Positions 1 through 7,418 of a stretch of DNA of 9,375 bases are shown piece by piece; the stretch's first letter is position 1; each line of letters opens with the position of its first letter. Under the pieces are notes generated by a model. That model was not told the DNA's origin and made no database searches. It saw only the letters and a program-made list of their open reading frames with translations. The stretch is from NCBI GenBank assembly GCA_946481225.1, contig CAMLNJ010000078.1, forward strand, positions 1 to 9,375. The letters run 5' to 3'. Origin of the DNA: an uncultured Verrucomicrobiota bacterium (lineage in GTDB: Bacteria > Verrucomicrobiota > Verrucomicrobiae > Opitutales > Opitutaceae). Both the position numbers and the translations under genes were made by a program.

Positions 1-2
1 CC

Positions 3-3000
3 ATCCGCTTCGTCCGCGTCCTCCCCTGGCGCTGGGTCTCCAAAAAGGGCGCCAGCGACATCGGCCCCTCCACCCTCGACGCCTCCTGGTTCTACAACTG
101 GAACAACAACCAGTCTTCGAGCCTCGACTCCGAATACGTCCCCATCCGCCAGCAACCCTACTGGCCCGCCCTGCCCACCAACAAGCCCGACTCCAACCAC
201 CTCCTCGGCTTCAACGAACCCGACAACCCCGTCGAGGACGCCTACAAAAACCTCAACAACGGCTCCGTCGACTCCGCCATCGCCTTCTGGCCCGAGCTCC
301 TCGCCACCGGCCTCCGCGTCGGCTCCCCCGCCGTCACCGACGGCGGCGTCGCCTGGCTCTACGACTTCATCGACAAGGCCGACGCCGCCGACCTCCGCGT
401 CGACTACGTCGCCATCCACTTCTACCGCTGCGGCTACACCGCCACCCAGCTCCACGACTGGCTTTACGACATCCACGTCCGCACCGGCCGCCCCCTCTGG
501 GTCACCGAGTTCAACAACGGCGCCAACTGGACCTCCTGCACCGACCCCACCTACGAGCAAAACGCCACCCGCATCGCCGAGTTCACCGAGATGATGGACA
601 ACGCGCCCTTCATCGAACGCTACGCCGTGTATAGCGCCGTTGAATACATGCGCCAGATGACCTACGACACCGGCGGCCTCACCCCAGCCGGCGTCGCCTA
701 CAAGGCCAACGCCTCCCCCGTCGCCCACACCCAGCGCATCCCCGAAACCGGCTCCCGTGGCGTCGCCCAGTTCGCCTTCGACGGCGACACCCTCGACAAC
801 TCCGGCTTCGGCAACCACGCCGCCGGCGTCGGCCGCCCCGCCTACACCACCGGCCAGCGCGGCTCCGCCCTCCGCCTCGACGGCGCCCACACCGTCGTCC
901 AGCTCCCGCCCGACCTCGCAGGCTCCGCCGCCTTCACCTTCGCCGCCTGGGTCTACTGGGACGGCGGCGCCAACTGGCAACGCATCTTCGACTTCGGCCG
1001 CGGCACCTCGAACTACATGTTCCTCACCCCGAGCTCCGGCTCCGGCACCCTCCGCTTCGCCATCCGCAATGGCGGCTCCGAACAAGTCGTCCAGACCGCC
1101 TCCGCCCTCCCCTCCGGCCAGTGGAGCCACGTCGCCCTCACCCTCTCCGGAGGCACCGCCCGCCTCTACCTCAACGGCGCCCAGGCCGCCAGCGGCGCCG
1201 TCTCCATCACGCCAGCCCAGCTCGCCGCCGACCTGAACTACCTCGGCAAAAGCCAGTTCGCCGCCGACCCGCTTTTCGCCGGCCGCCTCGACGAGGTCCG
1301 CATCGCCGACCACGCCTTCAGCGCCTCCCAGATCGCCGCCCTCCCGACCAACACCGCGCCCCAGTTCTCCGCCGCCAGCATCAACGGCGGCAACGCCACC
1401 CAAGGCCAGCCCTACTCCGCCAACGTCGCCGCCACCGACGCCAACGCCGGCGACACCCTCGTCTACTCCAAGACCGCCGGCCCCGCCTGGCTCGTCGTCT
1501 CCTCCGGCGGCGCCCTCTCCGGCACGCCCACCTTCTCCGACGAAGGCCCCCAGGAGTTCGTCATCACCGTCACCGACTCCGCCGGCGCCACCGACTCCGT
1601 CGTCTTCACCGTCACCCTCCCCCTCGTCATCGGCAACGGCACCTGGACCGCCGACGCCTCCGGCACCTGGAGCGACACCACCAAATGGGCCTCGAGCTTC
1701 CCCGCCAACGGCGCCGGCTACGCCGCCGACTTCAGCACCCTCAACATCGCCGCCGACCGCGCCGTCACCCTCGACACCTCCCGCCCCATCGGCACCCTCC
1801 GCTTCGGCGATACCTCCGGCGCGCAGAACTGGACCCTCGCCTCCTCCGCCGGCGCCACCCTCACCCTCGACACCGGAGCGGGCACCGCGCCGACCATCGT
1901 GATAAACCAAAACACCGCCACGGTCTCCGCCCCCCTCGCCGGCGCCAACGGCCTCAACAAGAGCGGCTCCGGCACCCTCGTCCTCTCCGGCGCCAATACC
2001 CTCTCCGGCACCGTCAACATCGACACCGGCAACACGAGCATCAACGAAGGCTCCGTCCGCCTCGCCCACCCCAACGCCCTCGCCGCCGCCACCACCCTGG
2101 CCATCCGCAACAACAACGGCGGCAGCTCCACCCTCGCCCTCGACGGCGCCCTCGGCGGCGTCGTCGTCCCCGCCGCCATCAACCTCAGCGGTCGCACCAA
2201 CCTCGTCGCCGCCATTCGCAACCTCTCCGGCGCCAACACCCTCTCCGGCGCCCTCGCGCTCCAAAGCGGCGGCGGCAACTACGTCGTCCAGTCCGACGCC
2301 GGCACCCTCACCCTCGGCGCCATCTCCACCGCCCTCACCAGCGACCGCACCCTCACCATCACCGGCGCCGGCGACACCACCCTCGCCGGAGTCGTCTCCA
2401 ACGGCTCCACCACGATCCACCTCGCCAAGACCGGCGCCGGCCGCCTCCTCCTCTCCGCCGCCCACACCTTCACCGGCAACGTCACCGTCTCCGGCGGCAC
2501 CCTCGCCATCCTCGGCTCCGGCGCCCTCTACGCCGCCGGCTACAACAACGCCGCCATCCTCGCCGTAAACTCCGGCGCCACCCTCGAGCTCGACCGCTGG
2601 GGCTACGGCCCGAACGGCGCCTACCGCACCCAGGCCCTCGGCGGCCTCGACTACAACCCCGCCCGCCTCGTCCTCAACGGCGGCGCCATCCGCTACACCG
2701 GCGGAGCCGCCGGCGCCCCGCTCAATCCCGCCGAATCGCCCTACGGCCCCGGCTTCACCATCGGCGCCTTCGGCGCCACCCTCGAAGCCGCCAAGGCCGA
2801 CGACACCTGGACGGTCAAAAACGACAGCCGCGGCTTCGGCCCCGTCGCCAGCGCCGCCGGCGGCACCCTCACGCTCACGGGCGTGGGCGACGGCGTCTTC
2901 GACAAAGTCCTCCCCGGCGCCGGCGCCCTCGTGAAAACCGGCGCAGGCGCCTGGACGCTCACCCAGGCCAACACCTCCACCGGCCCGACCTCCGTCGCCG

Positions 3001-3872
3001 CCGGCACGCTCCTCGTCAATGGCTCCACCTCCACCGGCTCCGTCACCGTAGGCGCCTCCGGCGCCCTCGGCGGCACCGGCACCCTCGGCGGCGCGCTCAC
3101 CGTGCAAGGCGCGCTCGCGCCCGGCCCCGCCTCCGGTATCGGCCGTCTCACTACGCAGGGCGCCGTCACCCTCGCCGCCGGCTCCGTCGCCCGCGTCGAG
3201 CTCAACAGGACCGCCGGCACCTGCGACCAGCTCTTCTGCTCCGGCGCCCTTGCCCTCGGCGGCACCCTCTCCGTCGTCAACCTCGCCGGCGCCCCCGCCG
3301 CGGGAGACTCTTTCACCCTCTTCCAGGCCGGCGCCATCACCGGCGCCTTCTCGACCTTCGATCTTCCCGCGCTCGCCACCGGCCTCCGCTGGAACACCGC
3401 CGTCCTCGCCCAAGGCCTCCTCCAGGTGGAATACGACCCCTCCACCTACGCCGGCTGGGCCGCCACCTCCGCATTCCCCGGCGGCGCCGCCGGCGCCGCC
3501 CAGGACGCCGACGGCGACGGCGTCGCCAACGCCCTCGAATGGATGCTCGGCGCCGACCCAGCGCAGCCCGACGCGCAGCATCTCCCCGCCGTCTCCGCCC
3601 GCTCCGTGAGCGCCGCCGAGTGGCCCGGCGCCGAGGAGGGCAAACGCTATCTCGCCCTCACCGCCACCGTGCGCAAAACCTACTCGGGCGCGACCCTGGT
3701 CCCCCAGGCCGCGACCACGCTCGACGCCCTCGACGCGCCCGAGTCCTCGACGTCCATCGCCAGCTTCGTCGTCGCCGATCTCGGGGAGTTCGAGCAACGC
3801 GCATGGATCTACACCGTGCCCCTCGACGGCACCGCCCGCGCCTTCATGCGCCTAAAACTCGTCCTCCCCTGA
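3..3872 (+). CDS. Secreted multidomain glycoside hydrolase (GH128/Asl1-like, LamG, Ig-like, PATR beta-repeats), 5' partial
   Basis: The frame is open from the left edge, so the true start and any signal peptide are outside; 1289 residues are visible. Residues 1-215 look like an Asl1/GH128 catalytic domain, a TIM-barrel family acting mainly on beta-1,3-glucan. The segments WFYNWN, LGFNEPD (Glu72), DYVAIHFY and LWVTEFN (Glu169) match the family pattern, with Glu72 the likely acid/base and Glu169 the likely nucleophile. Residues about 252-446 form a LamG/concanavalin-like lectin domain (FTFAAWVYW, GQWSHVALTL, LYLNG, GRLDEVRI). About 449-541 resemble a putative Ig domain (GTP and FVITVTDSAG). A long PATR-type beta-solenoid follows, with units such as KSGSGTLVLSGANTLSG, KTGAGRLLLSAAHTFTG and KTGAGAWTLTQANTSTG. 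Near the C terminus is DADGDGVANALEW, a calcium-binding-like DxDxDG motif. No autotransporter barrel, PEP-CTERM or LPxTG tail is seen. The domain assignment is confident; the substrate is inferred from the family. Confidence 0.9.
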   Translation: MRFVRVLPWRWVSKKGASDIGPSTLDASWFYNWNNNQSSSLDSEYVPIRQQPYWPALPTNKPDSNHLLGFNEPDNPVEDAYKNLNNGSVDSAIAFWPELLATGLRVGSPAVTDGGVAWLYDFIDKADAADLRVDYVAIHFYRCGYTATQLHDWLYDIHVRTGRPLWVTEFNNGANWTSCTDPTYEQNATRIAEFTEMMDNAPFIERYAVYSAVEYMRQMTYDTGGLTPAGVAYKANASPVAHTQRIPETGSRGVAQFAFDGDTLDNSGFGNHAAGVGRPAYTTGQRGSALRLDGAHTVVQLPPDLAGSAAFTFAAWVYWDGGANWQRIFDFGRGTSNYMFLTPSSGSGTLRFAIRNGGSEQVVQTASALPSGQWSHVALTLSGGTARLYLNGAQAASGAVSITPAQLAADLNYLGKSQFAADPLFAGRLDEVRIADHAFSASQIAALPTNTAPQFSAASINGGNATQGQPYSANVAATDANAGDTLVYSKTAGPAWLVVSSGGALSGTPTFSDEGPQEFVITVTDSAGATDSVVFTVTLPLVIGNGTWTADASGTWSDTTKWASSFPANGAGYAADFSTLNIAADRAVTLDTSRPIGTLRFGDTSGAQNWTLASSAGATLTLDTGAGTAPTIVINQNTATVSAPLAGANGLNKSGSGTLVLSGANTLSGTVNIDTGNTSINEGSVRLAHPNALAAATTLAIRNNNGGSSTLALDGALGGVVVPAAINLSGRTNLVAAIRNLSGANTLSGALALQSGGGNYVVQSDAGTLTLGAISTALTSDRTLTITGAGDTTLAGVVSNGSTTIHLAKTGAGRLLLSAAHTFTGNVTVSGGTLAILGSGALYAAGYNNAAILAVNSGATLELDRWGYGPNGAYRTQALGGLDYNPARLVLNGGAIRYTGGAAGAPLNPAESPYGPGFTIGAFGATLEAAKADDTWTVKNDSRGFGPVASAAGGTLTLTGVGDGVFDKVLPGAGALVKTGAGAWTLTQANTSTGPTSVAAGTLLVNGSTSTGSVTVGASGALGGTGTLGGALTVQGALAPGPASGIGRLTTQGAVTLAAGSVARVELNRTAGTCDQLFCSGALALGGTLSVVNLAGAPAAGDSFTLFQAGAITGAFSTFDLPALATGLRWNTAVLAQGLLQVEYDPSTYAGWAATSAFPGGAAGAAQDADGDGVANALEWMLGADPAQPDAQHLPAVSARSVSAAEWPGAEEGKRYLALTATVRKTYSGATLVPQAATTLDALDAPESSTSIASFVVADLGEFEQRAWIYTVPLDGTARAFMRLKLVLP
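1948..3060 (+). repeat. PATR-type beta-strand repeat units inside the glycoside hydrolase gene
   Basis: At least three units start with a K(S/T)G(S/A)G core at about 1957, 2428 and 2935. Each continues into a strand-turn-strand pattern such as TLVLSGANTLSG and ends near a GGTL or AGTL strand. The nine-residue string LSGANTLSG occurs twice, about 240 bases apart (near 1983 and 2223), with nearly identical DNA. This is the autotransporter-associated beta-strand pattern. It implies a repetitive extracellular beta-solenoid, either a stalk or an additional glycan-binding surface. Confidence 0.75.
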
Positions 3873-3875
3873 CCG

Positions 3876-3921
3876 TGTAGCCACGTCCGTCCCCCGTGTG
3901 GCGACGTCCGTGTCGGACGTG
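3876..3921 (+). repeat. Intergenic TGTAGCCACG palindromic repeat, one and a half copies
   Basis: The sequence begins TGTAGCCACGTCCG four bases after the stop of the glycoside hydrolase gene. A second, related unit contains a perfect hairpin at 3904-3920: stem ACGTCCG, loop TGT, stem CGGACGT. The first unit lacks the matching right arm, so it looks like a degenerate copy. The element lies between two convergent genes, where a hairpin could end transcription in both directions. There is no U tract, so a classical intrinsic terminator is not supported. Related copies occur near 6173 and 8992. Confidence 0.7.
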
Positions 3922-3967
3922 CCCCCCGCGTCTCATTCGCGCTCCCCGCCCCCCTCCGCCCCGCCAT

Positions 3968-5035
3968 CTACGCCCCGTCCCGCCGCGGCATGCTCGTCCC
4001 GCCCACCCAGCGGCCTTCCACCAGGATGCGCCGCTGATAGCGCGGTATCCCTCGTTCGCTTTCGAGCACCAGACTCGCCAGCGTGCTCACCGCCACGCGC
4101 CCGATCTCATGCGAGTTCTGGTCCGCCCCGGAATCGAAGTTGCCGTCCAGCACGCTCGTCGTTCCCACCGCCAGGTCCTCCGGCACCCGCAGCCCCAGTC
4201 CGTGAAGCAAGGACCGCAGCAACGGCGACGAGGTCACGATCGCGTCCGGCTTGTGCGTCTGCAACCAGCTCAGCAACTCGTTCCGGTTCCGCCGCCCGTC
4301 CGGCGACAGAAGCAGCGTCTCCAGCCTCCGCCCCGCCGGCGTGATCTCCTCCTGCGCGTTCAAATACCCCTCCCGGAAATGCCCGCGCGTGTTCCGCTCG
4401 AAATTGCTCTCGCTCACGTATCCTACGCGTCGATACCCGAACTCGAGCGCCTTCTCGTAAACGAGCCGCGCGCAATGGCTCTGATCGCTCGTCACCGAAT
4501 GCACCGGCAGCGTCGTCACCGACGCCCCGAAACGCACGAGCGAGAAGCGACTCCAGTCAAAGTCCGGGATATCCATCCCGTCCCGATGAGGCGGGATCAA
4601 CAGCCCACGCACCCCCCGCGTCTCCAGGATCGATTGCAGCCGCTTGCCCGATTTGGCCATGGGCCACCGAAACTCCTCCAGATTGTAGCCCAGCCGCTCC
4701 GCCGCCTCCCGCGCCCCGAGCCAATATTTATCGAACTCCTTGTGCTCGCGCAGATCCTCCGGACGCGGCCATTGGTTTATCCAGCCCAGACACGCGCGGA
4801 TCCCCGCCGGCCGCTTGCTCTGCCGATAAGCCACCAGCGAGGCCAGCATCGGATCGGGACGATACCCGAGCTTCTCCGCCATCGCCTTCACCTCCGCGCG
4901 CCGCGCCTCCGACACGCGCGGCGAATCGCGCAACGCCAGCGAGACCGCGACATGCGAAAGACCGAGCGCCTTGGCGATATCACGCAGCGAAGGACGATAG
5001 GCGGGATCGGGGGCCGGATCGGAGGCGGGAGCCAT
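3968..5035 (-). CDS. LacI-family transcriptional regulator
   Basis: The 355-residue product has an N-terminal helix-turn-helix at residues 17-38 (LRDIAKALGLS then HVAVSLALRDS). A hinge helix follows at about 48-72 and contains LGYRPDPML. From residue 80 to the end it has a periplasmic-binding-protein-like effector domain (ACLGWINQW, GVRGLLIPP, DAIVTSSPLL, DQNSHEIGRVAV, a final LVEGRWVGGTS). The family binds operators as a dimer and responds to a sugar or related metabolite. I chose the ATG at 5035. The longer GTG start at 5107 would add 24 residues not typical of LacI proteins and would put the palindrome at 5055-5075 inside the gene. The gene diverges from the first dehydrogenase and converges on the glycoside hydrolase. 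Its codons are mixed T-, G- and C-ending, unlike the C-ending style of gene 1. The effector is unknown. Confidence 0.93.
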   Translation of the reverse strand: MAPASDPAPDPAYRPSLRDIAKALGLSHVAVSLALRDSPRVSEARRAEVKAMAEKLGYRPDPMLASLVAYRQSKRPAGIRACLGWINQWPRPEDLREHKEFDKYWLGAREAAERLGYNLEEFRWPMAKSGKRLQSILETRGVRGLLIPPHRDGMDIPDFDWSRFSLVRFGASVTTLPVHSVTSDQSHCARLVYEKALEFGYRRVGYVSESNFERNTRGHFREGYLNAQEEITPAGRRLETLLLSPDGRRNRNELLSWLQTHKPDAIVTSSPLLRSLLHGLGLRVPEDLAVGTTSVLDGNFDSGADQNSHEIGRVAVSTLASLVLESERGIPRYQRRILVEGRWVGGTSMPRRDGA

Positions 5036-5054
5036 GCCCCGCCACCATGCGAAC

Positions 5055-5075
5055 GGTGTTACCAGTGGAAACACC
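5055..5075. promoter_or_regulatory. Putative LacI operator in the divergent intergenic region
   Basis: The left half-site GGTGTTACCA and right half-site TGGAAACACC flank a central G at 5065. They are reverse complements at nine of ten positions. The site lies 19 bases upstream of the LacI ATG and 59 bases upstream of the first dehydrogenase ATG. It shares GTGTTACCA with the site at 6274-6287. The symmetry and position beside a LacI gene are directly visible; binding is inferred. Confidence 0.7.
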
Positions 5076-5134
5076 AAACCTGTTTCGCCTCCTGTTTTCG
5101 GCTCCACGGTAAACGTCCGCCCCGCCCCCGCCCC

Positions 5135-6136
5135 ATGGCCAGACGCACCTTCCCCGCCCCGCCCAAAGCCGCCTTCGCGGTTTCACCGCGGGCGTTCGAG
5201 GAGCTTTACTCCGAACCCGCGCTCGCCCGTCTGCGCCGGCTCGCCGTCCTGCGCCCGACTCCCATCCCCGGGGCCTCGTGGAAACGCCACGTCCGCGCCC
5301 TTCGCGAGACGGAAGTTCTTTTCACCGGCTGGGGCGCCCCGGTCCTCGACGAGGAGTTTCTCGCCGCCGCCCCCCGGCTGCGCGCGGTTTTCCACGCCGC
5401 CAACTCCGTCCGCTTTCTCGTCACCCCCGCCGTCTGGCGCCGCGAAGTCCGGGTCTTCTCGGCCCAGGCCATCCTCGCCGCCTCCGTCGCCGACTACGCC
5501 ACGGCCGCCATCCTCCTCGCGCTGAAACACCACTGGCGCTATGCCCGGCTCGTCCGGGAAAGCCGCGGCTTCCCCGCCCGCCGACCCGTCATCGGTTCCC
5601 ACGGATCAATCGTCGGCCTCGTCGGCTACGGCGCCGTCGCCCGCGCGGTGCGAACCCGCCTGCGCCCCCTCGGGGTCGAGGTGATCGCCCACGATCCCTT
5701 CGTCCCCCCGGCCATCGCCAAGACCGATGACGTGCGGCTCACTCCCCTCGCCGGGCTCTTCGAGACCGCCGACGTCGTTTCGCTCCATGCCGCGCTCACC
5801 CCCGAGAGTTATGGCTTGGCCGGCGCGGATCTCCTCTCCCGCCTCAAACCCGACGCCACCCTCGTCAACACCGCCTGCGGCGAATTGATCGACGAAACCG
5901 CCCTGGTCGCCGTCCTGCGCGCACGGCCCGACCTTCAGGCCGTGCTCGATGTCACCGCGCCCGAGCCGCCGCTGAAGAACTCGCCGCTCTACGATTTGCC
6001 CAACGTCGTCCTAACCCCGCACCTCTCCGGCTCGCTCGGCCGCGAGTGCCACCGCCTCGGCGAGGCGATGGTCGACGAATACGAACGCTTCCTCGCCGGC
6101 GCCCCCCTACGCTGGGAAGTAGACGCCACCGCTTAG
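5135..6136 (+). CDS. D-2-hydroxyacid dehydrogenase-like protein, catalytic Arg replaced by Cys
   Basis: The 333-residue product matches the D-isomer 2-hydroxyacid dehydrogenase family: cytoplasmic enzymes that reduce 2-keto acids or oxidise D-2-hydroxyacids with NAD(H), including hydroxypyruvate/glyoxylate reductases and SerA-like proteins. The Rossmann motif is GLVGYGAVAR (Gly164, Gly166, with Ala169 in the usual third-glycine position), followed by Asp187 in AHDPF, which suggests NAD. The catalytic Glu277 (TAPEPP) and His296 (LTPHLSG) are present. The usual NTARG motif reads NTACGELID, so the substrate-binding Arg is Cys248. The ATG at 5135 is chosen because upstream sequence in the same frame has no protein-like character and overlaps the LacI gene; the N-terminal KAAFAV strand aligns with the paralogue at 6351. 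No Shine-Dalgarno sequence is seen. A LacI-type operator lies just upstream. The substrate is unknown, and the Cys may mean altered or lost activity. Confidence 0.9.
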   Translation: MARRTFPAPPKAAFAVSPRAFEELYSEPALARLRRLAVLRPTPIPGASWKRHVRALRETEVLFTGWGAPVLDEEFLAAAPRLRAVFHAANSVRFLVTPAVWRREVRVFSAQAILAASVADYATAAILLALKHHWRYARLVRESRGFPARRPVIGSHGSIVGLVGYGAVARAVRTRLRPLGVEVIAHDPFVPPAIAKTDDVRLTPLAGLFETADVVSLHAALTPESYGLAGADLLSRLKPDATLVNTACGELIDETALVAVLRARPDLQAVLDVTAPEPPLKNSPLYDLPNVVLTPHLSGSLGRECHRLGEAMVDEYERFLAGAPLRWEVDATA

Positions 6137-6139
6137 CGA

Positions 6140-6154
6140 GGCCCGTCCCGGGCC
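6140..6154 (+). repeat. Short perfect hairpin just after the first dehydrogenase
   Basis: Stem GGCCCG, loop TCC, stem CGGGCC, starting four bases after the TAG stop. No T-run follows, so termination is uncertain. The core resembles the TGTAGCCACG palindrome family and may be a decayed member. Confidence 0.45.
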
Positions 6155-6172
6155 GCGTTCCGCCGCCTTCCC

Positions 6173-6200
6173 GTGTAGCCACGCCCGTCGCCGGGCGTGT
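6173..6200 (+). repeat. Intergenic TGTAGCCACG palindromic repeat
   Basis: The element begins GTGTAGCCACGCCCG. It forms a perfect hairpin at 6180-6199: stem CACGCCCG, loop TCGC, stem CGGGCGTG. Against the copies at 3904 and 8998 the fourth base of the ACGNCCG arm differs, and the opposite arm has changed to keep pairing. It lies between the two dehydrogenase genes, so it may insulate or stabilise transcript ends. Confidence 0.7.
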
Positions 6201-6273
6201 CCGGCATCGTCCGTCCGGCGCCGCTCCGCCTTTGCCCCCCCCGCGCGCCCTCCCGATCCCGGCCCGCCAAAGT

Positions 6274-6287
6274 GTTACCATGGTAAC
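6274..6287. promoter_or_regulatory. Putative LacI operator upstream of the second dehydrogenase
   Basis: GTTACCA followed directly by TGGTAAC is a perfect 14-base palindrome, 63 bases upstream of the ATG at 6351. With two flanking bases on the left it contains GTGTTACCA, identical to the left half of the site at 5055-5075. It differs from that site in having no central extra base. The target regulator is inferred from the adjacent LacI gene. Confidence 0.68.
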
Positions 6288-6350
6288 GTAGGGACCTTTT
6301 TACCCGGTCTCCGGCCCTCCGCAGGCTGCATCGCAACCGCCCGTCGGCCC

Positions 6351-7418
6351 ATGTCGCCCCTCTCTTCGCTCGCCTCTCCCGCGCCTTTCCCGGCTCCCGC
6401 CGCCCCGGCGACAACTCCCCGCCCCCGCGGCCTCTTCGCCATGGACCCCGAGGCGGTCGACACCGTCTACTCCGAGGCCGACCGGCGCCGGATCTCCGCC
6501 TGGGTCGACCTGCGCGACGACCTGATCCTCACCCCGCAAAACTGGCGCGCCCATCGCGCCGAACTCGCCGAGGCCGAATTCCTTTTCTCCGGTTGGAAGG
6601 CGCCCGTCTTCGACGCCGAATTTCTCCACGCCGCCCCCCGCCTCCGCGGCATCCTCTACGCCGCCGGCTCGATCCGCTACTGCACCACCGAGGCCTTCTG
6701 GTCCTCCGGCATCCCCATCTCCAGCGCCTACGCCGCCAACGCCGTTCCCGTCGCCGAATACACCGTGGCCGTCTCCGTCCTCGCGCTGAAACAGTTCTGG
6801 CGCCGCGCCGACCTCGCCCGCCGCGGCCAGGGGTGGGGCGACCACACCCGTCCCATCCCGGGCGCCTTTCGCGCCACCGTCGGCCTCGTGTCCTTCGGCA
6901 TGATCGCGCGCCGCGTCGCCGAGATGCTCGCCGCCTACGACATGCGCGTCGTCGTCTACTGCCCCTACCTCGGGGACCTCGAGGCCGCCTCCCTCGGCGT
7001 CGAACGCATGTCCCTCGAACGCCTCTTCCGCGAGTGCGACGTCGTCTCCGTCCACACCCCCATTCTACCCGAGACCATCGGATTGATCGACGGCCGCCTC
7101 GTGCGCTCGATGAAACCCGACGCCACTCTCGTCAACACCGCCCGCGGCGTGATCCTCGACCAGCCCACCGTCATCGAGGCCCTGCGCGCCCGCCCCGATC
7201 TCACCGCCATCCTCGACGTCACCCACCCCGAGCCGCCCTCCGCCGACGATCCTCTTTTCACCCTGCCCAACGTCGTCGTCACGCCCCACATCGCCGGATC
7301 CCACGGCCGCGAATGCGAGCGCCTCGGCAGCTACATGGCCGACGAGGTCGAACGCCTCATGACCGGCCAGGAGCTCCGCTGGCGCATCTCCCGCGACATG
7401 GCGCAACGCATGGCCTGA
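6351..7418 (+). CDS. D-2-hydroxyacid dehydrogenase, paralogue with intact catalytic triad
   Basis: The 355-residue product is homologous along its length to the preceding gene; compare LFSGWKAPVFDAEF with LFTGWGAPVLDEEF, and HIAGSHGREC with HLSGSLGREC. The family catalytic residues are all present: Arg265 in NTARG, Glu294 in THPEPP and His313 in VTPHIAG. The nucleotide-binding motif is unusual: GLVSFGMIAR has Ser181 for the first glycine and Ala186 for the third, and YCPY puts Cys204 where an Asp often sets NAD preference. The start at 6351 gives a Pro/Ala-rich N terminus of about 25 residues. An internal ATG at 6441 would remove the conserved GLFAM strand, so a start between the two is possible but the later one is unlikely. 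No Shine-Dalgarno sequence is visible. A perfect LacI-type palindrome lies upstream. The likely role is reduction of a 2-keto acid derived from sugar or uronate breakdown; the substrate is not readable. Confidence 0.92.
   Translation: MSPLSSLASPAPFPAPAAPATTPRPRGLFAMDPEAVDTVYSEADRRRISAWVDLRDDLILTPQNWRAHRAELAEAEFLFSGWKAPVFDAEFLHAAPRLRGILYAAGSIRYCTTEAFWSSGIPISSAYAANAVPVAEYTVAVSVLALKQFWRRADLARRGQGWGDHTRPIPGAFRATVGLVSFGMIARRVAEMLAAYDMRVVVYCPYLGDLEAASLGVERMSLERLFRECDVVSVHTPILPETIGLIDGRLVRSMKPDATLVNTARGVILDQPTVIEALRARPDLTAILDVTHPEPPSADDPLFTLPNVVVTPHIAGSHGRECERLGSYMADEVERLMTGQELRWRISRDMAQRMA

Noticed and set aside
1983..2250. Direct DNA repeats (CTCTCCGGCGCCAA) as a mobile or CRISPR-like element
   Set aside because: They are in-frame codons for the repeated LSGANTLSG of the PATR region, with no regular spacers.
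1121..3880. Long plus-strand Arg/Pro-rich frame within the glycoside hydrolase gene
   Set aside because: Low-complexity shadow frame; the overlapping frame shows clear LamG, Ig-like and PATR features.
3904..3920. Hairpin as a classical rho-independent terminator
   Set aside because: The stem is strong but no T-run follows on either strand, and related copies elsewhere fit a dispersed repeat better.
5036..5107. 24-residue N-terminal extension of the LacI protein from a GTG at 5107
   Set aside because: It would put the operator-like palindrome inside the coding region, and the added residues are not typical of LacI proteins. The ATG at 5035 is preferred, though the longer form cannot be excluded.
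5108..5117. GGTAAAC near the first dehydrogenase as a second operator half-site
   Set aside because: Only a partial single half-site with no symmetric partner; likely chance.
3896..5134. Plus-strand open frame running in front of the first dehydrogenase
   Set aside because: It is Arg/Pro/His-rich with no domain and lies antisense to a clear LacI gene; the dehydrogenase homology begins only after the ATG at 5135.
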